NCBI GenBank assembly: GCA_033557465.1
Contig: CM066031.1
Location: forward strand, 1,442,556,163 to 1,442,620,162
DNA: 64,000 nucleotides
Direction of reading: 5' to 3'
Origin: Ichthyophis bannanicus
Lineage: Eukaryota > Chordata > Amphibia > Gymnophiona > Ichthyophiidae
The notes under the pieces were generated by a model. The model saw only the letters and a list, made by a program, of their open reading frames with translations. It ran no database searches and was not told the origin of the DNA. Shown here one piece after another: positions 32,431 to 40,251 of the stretch. Both the position numbers and the translations under genes were made by a program. Within the stretch, counting starts at the first letter, position 1. Each line of letters opens with the position of its first letter.

Positions 32431-34720
32431 TGGGGTGTAGCAGGGACCCCTGATCCTGTGTTAGGAGATCTGGTTGAAACCCCAGAGGGAACGGAGCCTC
32501 CACCGCCAGTTGCAGCAGGAGTGGAAACCACGGCTGTCTGGGCCACCGAGGAGCTATCAGGATCATGGAAGCTTTGTCTCGGAGAACCTTGAAAAGAGTT
32601 CGAGAGATTAGCGGTATGGGAGGAAAGGCATACAGAAGGCTTTTTGACCATGAGAGCAGAAAAGCATCCGCCGCTACTCGGAGGGGATGCGGCTGCCGAG
32701 AGCAGAAACGAGGAAGTTGCCGGTTGAGAGGACTGGCAAAAAGATCCAGCGTGGGGAGGCCCCACTTCAGAAAAAGTTTCTGAACTACCAAGGGATCCAG
32801 TCGCCACTCGTGCGGCTGGAGGATTCTGCTGAGTTTGTCCGCCAGGCAATTTTCTTGGCCTGGGAAATAAACTGCCTTGAGAAGAATGCCGCGGCTGATG
32901 GCCCAAGAGCAGAGCCTCTGCGCTTCCCGACAGAGAAGGAAGGAGCCCGTGCCCCCCTGTTTGTTCACGTAGAACATGGCAACTTGATTGTCCGTCTGGA
33001 CAAGGACGGACCGGCGAGAAGTCAGGTGGGAGAAAGCCTTGAGAGCCAGACGGATTGCTCTGAGCTCCAGGAAGTTGATCTGCTGCGCAGACTCCCACGA
33101 GGTCCAGAGACCTTGAGTACATGCCCCTTGGCAATGCGCTCCCCATCCCAGGAGAGAAGCATCGGTCGTCAGTACTTGAGCATGCGGAGGAGATTGAAAA
33201 GGCATTCCGAGTACCAGGTTCGGCTGATGAAGCCACCACTGCAGAGAAGAGGCCAGCGGGCCGGAGATCTGCACTAAGTTGGCGAGGCCGCCCGTGGCCT
33301 GTTGCCACTGCTTGCGAAGACACCACTGAGCAGGCCGCATATTCAGGCGGGCGTTGGGGGTCACGTGGACGGTGGAAGCCATATGGCCGAGTAGTCTCAG
33401 AAAGCGCCTGGCCGAGACCAGGGACTGGCTGCGAAAACGGCCGGCTAGGTCCATGAGCCGCTGAGCTCTGTCGAGAGGCAGGAAAGCTCGCGCCTGAAGA
33501 GTGTGCAATCTTGTGCCGATGAACTCGAGATCTTGCGAGGGGAGCAAAGTGGACTTTGCGAAGTTTACGACAAAGCCCAAGTACTGGAGAAGAGTCACAG
33601 TGCGGTGTGTGGCTTGTGTGACCTCTTGAGAGGACGATGCTCTGATGAGCCAGTCGTCTAGGTAAGGAAAGACATAGAGGCCCTGAAGCCGGAGATAAGC
33701 CGCCACCACCGCGAGACATTTTGTGAAGACTCGTGGTGCAGAGGATAGGCCAAAGGGCAGTACTCTGTACTGGTAATGATTTCCTGCCACCACAAACCTT
33801 AGGTATTGGCGGTGGCTTGGGTGGATGAGGATATGCGTGTAGGCATCCTTTAGATCCAAGGAGCATAGCCAATCTCTCTGCTGGAGGTAGGGCAGAAGGA
33901 TTCCAAGGGTAAGCATCTTGAACTTCTCCCTCACGAGGAACTTGTTGAGGTTGCGCAAGTCCAGGATGGGTCTGAGGCCTCCTGTTCTTTTTGGTATTAG
34001 GAAATACCTGGAATAAAAGCCTTGACCTCTCAGGTGGTGGGGCACCGGTTCCACAGCCTGTTCCTGAAGAAGACTTGCTAACTCCTGAAGGAGTAAGTCC
34101 CTGTGCAGAGGGAGTCGTGGAGGCTCTCCCGGAAAATAGGAGGGAGGGACCTGGTGGAAGTGGAGAAGATAGCCTTCTCGCACAACATGAAGCACCCAGG
34201 CATCTGATGTGATGTTGGACCACCTGTGGGCAAAGTGGACCAGCTGGCCTCCTGTGCTGGGAGAAACCAGCTGAGGGGGAGAGGCTATGTCGATGAAGTC
34301 AAAAACCCCCACCCTGCTGAGCAGGGGACGGTGGTGCAGGCTTGGGGGCTTGCTGCCTACGGGACCCATTACCCCGTCCCTTGGCCTGCTGACCCTGTTG
34401 GGGAGCTGAGGAGGCCTGATACTGAGGGTAGTGTTTATAGGCAGCCGCCTTCCTCGGGTAAAAGGACTTTTTTCCCGAGCCCTTCTTCTTTTGGGAAGGG
34501 GCAGAGGTCTTTCTAGAGAGCCTTGTTCTGGTGAGAGTTTCCGTCTCGATTTGCGCAGCCTTTTCAGCCATGGGCTTGCCAAATAGGTTCTCACCTCGGC
34601 AGGGGACATCAACCAACTTGTCCTGCACCCAGGGTTCAAGGTCAGACGACTGAAGCCAAGCCTCTCGGCGGGCACCGATGCCGGCTGCGGCCACTCGAGC
34701 CGATGCTTCAAAGCCATCAT
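32387..34720 (-). CDS. Reverse transcriptase-RNase H of DIRS copy C, intact frame
   Basis: The frame is open for 777 codons from ATG 34720. The polymerase starts near residue 155 (STGGQLVHFAHRW). Motifs follow as PILDLRNLN (251-259), SLDLKDAYTHILIHP (Asp289), LPFGLSSAPRVFTK (321-334) and FPYLDDWLI (353-356 active site). RNase H has LTTDAS (Asp520), LELRAI (Glu552), VQTDNQVA (Asp577) and CLADKLSR (Asp628). All catalytic residues are present. The first 140 or so residues overlap Gag in another frame and show no domain, so I think the real protein is entered by a +1 shift at the Gag stop (34304-34298) rather than from this ATG. Confidence 0.93.
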   Translation of the reverse strand: MMALKHRLEWPQPASVPAERLGFSRLTLNPGCRTSWLMSPAEVRTYLASPWLKRLRKSRRKLSPEQGSLERPLPLPKRRRAREKSPFTRGRRLPINTTLSIRPPQLPNRVSRPRDGVMGPVGSKPPSLHHRPLLSRVGVFDFIDIASPPQLVSPSTGGQLVHFAHRWSNITSDAWVLHVVREGYLLHFHQVPPSYFPGEPPRLPLHRDLLLQELASLLQEQAVEPVPHHLRGQGFYSRYFLIPKRTGGLRPILDLRNLNKFLVREKFKMLTLGILLPYLQQRDWLCSLDLKDAYTHILIHPSHRQYLRFVVAGNHYQYRVLPFGLSSAPRVFTKCLAVVAAYLRLQGLYVFPYLDDWLIRASSSQEVTQATHRTVTLLQYLGFVVNFAKSTLLPSQDLEFIGTRLHTLQARAFLPLDRAQRLMDLAGRFRSQSLVSARRFLRLLGHMASTVHVTPNARLNMRPAQWCLRKQWQQATGGLANLVQISGPLASSLQWWLHQPNLVLGMPFQSPPHAQVLTTDASLLGWGAHCQGACTQGLWTSWESAQQINFLELRAIRLALKAFSHLTSRRSVLVQTDNQVAMFYVNKQGGTGSFLLCREAQRLCSWAISRGILLKAVYFPGQENCLADKLSRILQPHEWRLDPLVVQKLFLKWGLPTLDLFASPLNRQLPRFCSRQPHPLRVAADAFLLSWSKSLLYAFPPIPLISRTLFKVLRDKASMILIAPRWPRQPWFPLLLQLAVEAPFPLGFQPDLLTQDQGSLLHPNLRSLHLMAWLLKG
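32430..34298 (-). other. 0-frame open stretch linking Gag stop to recombinase, overlapping reverse transcriptase (copy C)
   Basis: From the codon after the Gag TGA (34301-34299) the same frame continues without any stop for about 620 codons and runs in frame into the recombinase, about 980 codons in all. It overlaps the reverse transcriptase-RNase H frame throughout. The product would be rich in Ser, Pro, Gly, Arg and His, with no domain I recognise. Its counterpart in copy B (12440-10608) is also open. It may be a translated linker after stop readthrough, or may be open partly because of the composition of the other frame. Its coordinates are fixed by the stops. Confidence 0.5.
34298..34305 (-). 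promoter_or_regulatory. Candidate translational recoding site at the Gag stop
   Basis: The minus strand reads GGT TTT TGA C. A phenylalanyl-tRNA on TTT could slip +1 onto the next TTT without loss of pairing, at a weak TGA-C stop, and would enter the reverse transcriptase frame at FDFIDIA. Readthrough of the TGA would instead continue into the 0 frame that leads to the recombinase. The same TTT TGA C is at 12446-12440 (copy B) and 3798-3792 (copy A). Slippage at a TGA after a shifty codon is known from bacterial release factor 2 and from antizyme; use here is inference. Confidence 0.55.
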
Positions 34721-36221
34721 AGGCTGCTCGAGAAATGAACTTGGAGCATTCTCGAATTCCAGTGGACAAGGCTAGGAACCTCCGCAAAGGTTCCTCGGAA
34801 AGTCCAGCAGAGAATCCGGCTATCTCCTTAGCCAGGTCTCTAAGGTACATGCCCATGTAGAGCTGGTAGGTCTGGACCCGACAAGCAAGCATAGAGCCTT
34901 GGAAACACTTCTTACCGAGGCCATCCAGGTTGCGGGCCTCCCTGCCGGGAGGCACCGAGGAGTGCATCTTCTGGCTCTTGAGCCTATGCATGGCCGATTC
35001 CACCACCATGGAATGGTGCGGCAGTTGTGCCTTCTGGAAGCCAGGGCTCTTGCGGACTCGATAGATGGAATTGACCCGCTTGCTTAAAACCGGCAACGAC
35101 GCCGGACTCTCCCACATGCGGAAGAGCAGTCGTTCCAGCATGGGAGGAACCGGTACAGTAAAGTGCTCCTTTGCAGGAGAGTCGTACTGGAGGGCGTCGA
35201 GCTCTTCGGCTCGAGGTTCCTCCTCGGGATCCGCAGGGAAGGCCAAGGCCTTGGCCATATCCCTTACGAAGTCCGAGAACCGGGCGTCCTCCGGAGGGGA
35301 CTGTTTCCGAGGTTCGGACTCAGGGGAGTCCGATGGGACACACCGAGTCCGAAAGGAATCAGGTGACTCTTCCTCCTCGGATTCCCAGGCCGACTCCGAG
35401 GAGGAGTCGATGGGGTCAGGTCGAGCGGGCGTAGACGCCGGCCGCCCTGACGCCGAGGGGGTCGGCGTCGGCGACCTCGGTCCCGAACGGGAGGCCGAGG
35501 GTGACCTCGACCGAGGATCGACTCGAGCCCGCATGGACTCGAGGATCGGCTCGGTCTCCGGGGTCGACTTAGACGTCGACGTCCCGGCGGTCAGGGCAGA
35601 GACGCCAGTGAGGCTAGCGATCAGTGCCCGCTGCTGGTCCATGAAGGCAGTCAGACTGCTCTCCAGGGCCGTCAACCTGAGTCCGAACTCAGGAGACCCA
35701 GCAGCCCCCGACTCGGGCCCCGACGGCGTCGGGCCCGACGTCGGACCCCTCGGAGGCGAGTCCACGAGGACAACAGGACTTACCGGATTAGACGAGTCCT
35801 TCTCCAGACGAGGCCGTTTTGCGAGACGCTCCATCTTCAAAGACCCGGGACGGCTATCGGGGCTATGCGACCTGGCCCTCGCGGAACCAGGAGCATCCAC
35901 CGACGCCGCCCTCGCGGGTTTCGACTTCCGATGATGATCCCCTGAGGGAGACCCTCTGTCCGAGGAACTTCGACGGTGCTCAGAGCTAGAGCCTCTGGAC
36001 GCCGAAGCCTCCGACGAGGTCCGGGTACGGGTGGGATCAGTGAAGATTCTTTCCCGCTGATGCCGCCGACTCCGTAAAGCTTTGGAGGACATCTTGCTGC
36101 AGGCCCCACAGATCAGTTCTTCGTGATCTGGGCCTAGGCAGCGTAGACAATGATCATGTGTGTCAGTTAGAGACATATTTTTGTCACACTGAACACACCG
36201 TTTGAAGCCACTGGCAGCCAT
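34299..36221 (-). CDS. Gag-like ORF1 of DIRS copy C, intact frame
   Basis: A 640-codon frame from ATG 36221 (MAASGFKRCVQC). The N-terminus holds a Cys/His module (C-x2-C, TDTHDHCLRCLGPDH, C-x2-C). A long Ser/Arg/Pro-rich low-complexity region follows, then a helical core (VPVPPMLERLLFRMWESP, HHSMVVESAMHRLKSQK, LYMGMYLRDLAKEIAGF, ISRAAYDGFEASARVAAAG) and a basic Lys/Gln/Gly-rich tail suited to RNA binding. It ends PAQQGGGF then TGA. The function as a particle or nucleic-acid-binding protein is inferred from position and composition. The stop sits in a TTT TGA C context shared with copies A and B. Confidence 0.9.
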   Translation of the reverse strand: MAASGFKRCVQCDKNMSLTDTHDHCLRCLGPDHEELICGACSKMSSKALRSRRHQRERIFTDPTRTRTSSEASASRGSSSEHRRSSSDRGSPSGDHHRKSKPARAASVDAPGSARARSHSPDSRPGSLKMERLAKRPRLEKDSSNPVSPVVLVDSPPRGPTSGPTPSGPESGAAGSPEFGLRLTALESSLTAFMDQQRALIASLTGVSALTAGTSTSKSTPETEPILESMRARVDPRSRSPSASRSGPRSPTPTPSASGRPASTPARPDPIDSSSESAWESEEEESPDSFRTRCVPSDSPESEPRKQSPPEDARFSDFVRDMAKALAFPADPEEEPRAEELDALQYDSPAKEHFTVPVPPMLERLLFRMWESPASLPVLSKRVNSIYRVRKSPGFQKAQLPHHSMVVESAMHRLKSQKMHSSVPPGREARNLDGLGKKCFQGSMLACRVQTYQLYMGMYLRDLAKEIAGFSAGLSEEPLRRFLALSTGIRECSKFISRAAYDGFEASARVAAAGIGARREAWLQSSDLEPWVQDKLVDVPCRGENLFGKPMAEKAAQIETETLTRTRLSRKTSAPSQKKKGSGKKSFYPRKAAAYKHYPQYQASSAPQQGQQAKGRGNGSRRQQAPKPAPPSPAQQGGGF

Positions 36222-36455
36222 CGGGGGAAAAAGGGCCCCTGCGAGGTCAAAGGACCGGGCTGCCAGCGAAAAATCGAAGAAAAAACGAAACTGACAGAAA
36301 AGTCAGAAAAACCGAAAAACAAGAAAAAAAGGACTCGCAACCGGCGTCGCGAGTCCGGGCAGGAAAGAGACCGGCGTCACTTAAAATAATTGAAGAAAAT
36401 CAACTTTTCTGCGGGGACTGTGAGACAACGTCTGTAGGGCTCCGCGGAAAAAAGA

Positions 36456-36619
36456 AGACTGGCTAAGATGGCACCCTTGGGCGGGAAGGCGACCGCGCAT
36501 GCGTGCTGCAATTCCCAAAGGCTTTCTTTGAAAGCTGGGGAAAATTGCTCCGCGAGGGCTCCATCGGCGCCGACGTCACCCATATGTGAGGACTGACTTC
36601 CTGCTTGGTCCTGGAGAAA
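36456..36619 (-). repeat. 5' inverted terminal repeat of DIRS copy C
   Basis: The reverse complement starts TTTCTCCAGGACCAAGCAGG, then GTCAGTCCTCACATATGGG, GACGTCGGCGCC and GGTGCCATCTTAGCCAGTCT. It matches the left repeat except for the extension. Transcription of the element would start in or near this end. Confidence 0.92.
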
Positions 36620-37904
36620 AAATAGTACAGAGACAACTCCAAGACCACAATGATGAATTTGCCCCACTGGACCCACATCAACACAGATTCCGACCAAAAC
36701 ATGGCGTGGAGAAACTCCTTATACAGCTATTCAACAACATAATCAAAGGAATAGACAATATAAAGCAGGGCTACTTATTAATATTTATAGACATATCAGC
36801 AGCCTTCGACACAGTTTCTCATCACATCCTATTGACGCACCTAAGGGAAATTGGCCTCCAAGATATCACTATTAAATGGTTTCAGTCATACCTAGAAGAC
36901 AGACAGCAGAGAGTAAATACTGGGAACCTCACTTCAGCACCCTTCAAAACCACTCAAGGAGTTCCTCAAGGCTCATCACTATCAGCTTTTCTCTTCAGCA
37001 TTTATATTCAACCTATTTGCAAAATATTTAACAAATACAAAATACAATACGCCATATATGCAAATGACATGTCATATACTCCCATTCAGCTGGACTCACC
37101 AGACTACACTACCATATCTACCTGCATTCAAGAAACAACCTGGCTAAATAACAACAACCTAAACATCAACATAAGAAAAACTGAGGCAATCCTTATAACA
37201 AGAAACAGCACATTCATGCACCCTACCTCTATCAACATATCCAATACACCGATTACAATAAAAGATGAAGTCAGATACCTTGGAGTGATTCTAGACAAGC
37301 AACTCACCCTCCAGCCACATATAAACAAGATATCCAAAACAGCATATTTCAAACTTGCAACACTCCGGGGATTAAAACCTCTCCTCAACAATGAATACTT
37401 CCGCACAGTATGCCAGGCCTTTGTTACACCTGTACTGGATTACTGTAATATACTATATCAAGGTCTACCCAAACAAACCACCCGTCAACTACAAATAATA
37501 CAGAACACTGCTGCCCACATCACTGCTAGCGCATCAAGACAAGACCATATAACCCCAATACTACATGACTTCCTCTGGCTACTGATATCATCACATGCAA
37601 AATATAAAGCAGCACTATCTTCAAAATTAAAAACATGTCAGCAGAAATACTACATGAACTTATCAGATCCAAAACAAGCACAAGACCAGACAGAAATAGC
37701 ACCAAAAACAATATACCAACACCCAGTGTATTTACAAGAACCAACAAATCCACATCCATGAGAGCCTTCTCGCTGGCTGCCCCTGCCATCTGGAATGCCC
37801 TCCCAGACAAACTAAAATCAAGAACAGATTTAAAAGAATTCAGGAAACTACTAAAAACTACCCTATTCATTGAGCAATTCAATAAAGACCACCAATCACC
37901 CTAA
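36620..37904 (+). pseudogene. Reverse transcriptase, C-terminal two-thirds, of the L2-type LINE
   Basis: The frame resumes directly after the DIRS insertion with IVQRQLQDHNDE. Motifs are HRFRPKHGVEKLL, LIFIDISAAFDTVSHHILL (first catalytic Asp), QGVPQGSSLSAFLFSIYI and IQYAIYANDMSYTP. The YADD box is changed to YAND, so the enzyme is dead. A frameshift near 37640-37700 separates the last part, MRAFSLAAPAIWNALPDKL and LKEFRKLLKTTLF, which ends at 37904. The 3' untranslated region runs to the tail at 38361. Confidence 0.88.
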
Positions 37905-38361
37905 TCACTTCAAGAAGAGCACTATCACGGACCACACCCGCGCTCTGGAAATCACTCCCCAACAATCTAAGATCAACAAAAGTTCTCAAAGACATCTTGA
38001 AGACTCTAAAAACTACACTCATCACAGAAAACTACAAAGGACATCACATGAACTCCCTCTCTGACAATAAAATGTAAAAATGTAAGTAGCCCATACTGTA
38101 TATGGCCTACAGCTATAGATAGCCTACAGCAAGAAAATGTAAAATGTATACTGTTCCTGTACAAAGCTCCTACTGTATATAGTACACTACGCAATCAACC
38201 TCACACCACTCACGCACACCACTCATGCACACATACCTCAATGCATGCATGCCCACACCCACACACCCTGCCACTTGGATTTGTTTGCTGTGTGTTGTTT
38301 GCTGTGTAACCCGCTTTGATTTTAGGATAAAGCGGTATATAAAACTGTTTAAATAAAATAA

Positions 38362-40240
38362 ATCTTTGGACCTGTCTTCCAGAAGGCGGTAAGATTTTGT
38401 CTTGTCCAGGTGTTTCAACAGCTTCTCCAAAATAGGCTCCAACAAGAAGTTTTCCCTTAAAAGCTAGTTGGGCCAAATGGGCTTTGGAAGATGTATTCAC
38501 TGCTCAGTGCCGGAGCCAAATCCAATGCCATGACACCACTGTCAAGGTACAGTCCCTGTCTGCCAAACATACCAGGTCATACATGGCATCAGAAAGGAAG
38601 GCCATAGCAGACTCCAAAAGAGGGGTAGCATTATCCGACGGAAGAGACTGAATCCACTGGAGCAGGGTTTGAGATGTCAGGCTGATACATATCGCCAGTT
38701 GCAGAACAGCAGCTGCTACAGCGAACTAGCTCCTCAACAACAAATCCACCTTGCAGTTCAGAAAATCCTTTAAGGCCAATCCGCTTTCCACAGGAATGGT
38801 GGTCTATTTGGTAACCACCATGACCAGCGCACCCACCTTGGGAATGCCAAACATTCAACGCACTCCTTCTCCAGGAGAGCATAGATCTTCTTACACACCC
38901 TTAACCCTTAAAGCAGTGAGTCGGGAGAGCCCTATTCTGGCCAGATCATATCTGGGAACAGAAAGACAGCAGTGGATTTCCACACCCCTTGAAGCAATTA
39001 TCAAGTTCAAGGTCTATGAAACCCTGGCAATCAACGCCACCAACTCCTCCTTCTGGAATAGCAGAACACCCAAGGCACTTCAAAAGAGGGAGGAGTGGCC
39101 TAGTGGTTGGGGCAAGGTACCACAGGCCGGAAGGTCGGTGGTTCAAATCCCACTAGAGGACAGCAACCTTGGGCCGGAAGGACTGGGGTTTCTAGTCCCA
39201 CAGGTGCTCCTTGTGGTCTTGGGCAAGCCACTTAACCCTCCATTGCCCATATTCCCTGTAAGTATTAGTGTATGTGTCTCATATCCCCTCGTGTTAAATG
39301 TATCCCCCAATTGTGTTGTGACCACTTTGATTGAAGGATAAGGTGGTATACAAAACTGTCTAAATAAATAAATAAATAAAATCTTCTGAAGGCAAGAGAA
39401 CTTCTTCATCCACATCAGAGCCTAGTATCGAGCCATCTATATCTGAGCCATAGTCAAAATCTCAGACAGCTCCCAGCTGTTCCCTATCTCCAGGGGACGC
39501 CCCTCGCCAGAAGTGCTTAGCCAAAGGCAATCAAAGAGGATTCCACTCTCAGCCTGCGCCGCACAAGACCACCTGGGGACACCCAGAGGCCACGGGATCT
39601 AAATTTTTAACACCAGAAGGACCAGGCCTGCTGCAAAAAAGACAAGAATTCTGGGGAGGACAATCCAGAGTCTAGAAGCACTCCTCTCGAAAATGAATCC
39701 CTCCCACCAACACCAGGGGATACAGCCATCACAGACCCCCTAGAGGATGAGGAGAGGCTCGCAGCATGGTTGCCGGAGCCTCCAACCAACTGGATATCCT
39801 TACCCACAGTGCAATCCATCACCTCCTACCCTAAGGCAGGCAAGGCCAGACTAACTGCATCCCCCGGCTGAGAGAGGGGGGGAAGCTGGCCCTCCAGGGA
39901 CAACTCTGAAGCTGCCATGCAAGAAGAGCAGAGTCCAGAATCTGGAGATGAGGCAGCTCACTTGCCACAGGTCAAATGTTTCCTGGAAGGAGACACAGAG
40001 AGTTAAGGCAAGTATCACAACAGTGCACGCTAAAGCCACAGTGGCCCAAAAAGCATGTGTTAACTGCACTTTTATTGCAACATGCATTACAGGCGCTAGG
40101 GAAGAAACACGTATTGGGGCCGCTTTGCTGAAATGTGCGCTAGGACTATGTGACCGCCAGGTGCATAATAAGTAAAAATGCTACTAACACATGAAGAAAA
40201 TGGCGGGAAACCCCCTCACGGCATCAACGGTCACCAGCAG
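38362..40240 (-). pseudogene. Gag remnant, right part of DIRS copy D
   Basis: The minus strand reads, next to the LINE border, AFKGKLLVGAYFGEAVETPG and DKILPP (Gag motif of PAT/DIRS elements), followed by helical segments with MLYDLV-type and LQWIQSLPSD-type sequence up to about 38750. More broken fragments continue to about 40200. It is separated from the left part of copy D by the L2-type LINE. A SINE lies at 39088-39381. No right terminal repeat was found before the CR1 element begins. Confidence 0.55.
39088..39381 (+). mobile_element. tRNA-derived SINE with L2-like tail (second copy)
   Basis: Almost identical to the SINE at 1687-1968 over the tRNA-like head (AGGAGTGGCCTAGTGGTTGG, GGTTCAAATCCCACTAGAGG) and body. 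The tail GATTGAAGGATAAGGTGGTA then TACAAAACTGTCTAAATAAA matches the L2-type LINE tail at 38320-38361 better than the first SINE does. It sits in the Gag part of DIRS copy D. The high similarity between the two copies suggests fairly recent activity. Confidence 0.88.
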
Positions 40241-40251
40241 TCCACCCCAAA

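Larger units (their letters stand above)
30844..36619 (-). mobile_element. DIRS-like retrotransposon, apparently intact copy C
   Basis: A 5776-bp element on the minus strand, inserted into reverse transcriptase of an L2-type LINE. Left end GCGTAGTTACTCACC, right end TTGGTCCTGGAGAAA. Inverted terminal repeats, an internal complementary region (31115-31212) and three uninterrupted coding frames are present. Those frames are Gag (640 codons), reverse transcriptase-RNase H (777 codons) and a frame ending in tyrosine recombinase. There is no target duplication: the host frame reads on precisely after removal. This is the best candidate for a recently active, autonomous copy in the window. Confidence 0.95.
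27336..38361 (+). mobile_element. L2-type LINE, near full length, carrying hAT and DIRS insertions
   Basis: A plus-strand non-LTR retrotransposon of about 4.0 kb once the two insertions are removed. It has an ORF1-like region, an AP-type endonuclease, reverse transcriptase, and a 3' tail AAAGCGGTATATAAAACTG then AAATAAAATAA. The flanks share ATCTT (27331-27335 and 38362-38366), a possible short target duplication. Joining these flanks restores continuity of DIRS copy D, which supports the borders. It is interrupted at 28663-29885 and 30844-36619. Stops and an altered catalytic motif make it inactive. Confidence 0.8.

Noticed and set aside
31350..34223. A 957-residue protein starting with methionine at 34223
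   Set aside because: The codon at 34223-34221 is GTG, not ATG. The open frame actually extends back to the Gag stop, so a start there has no support; it is treated as a possible readthrough product instead.
34306..34720. Reverse transcriptase protein starting at ATG 34720
   Set aside because: The first 140 or so codons overlap conserved Gag sequence in another frame and hold no domain. Entry by a +1 shift at the Gag stop fits the conserved polymerase start better, although internal initiation is not excluded.
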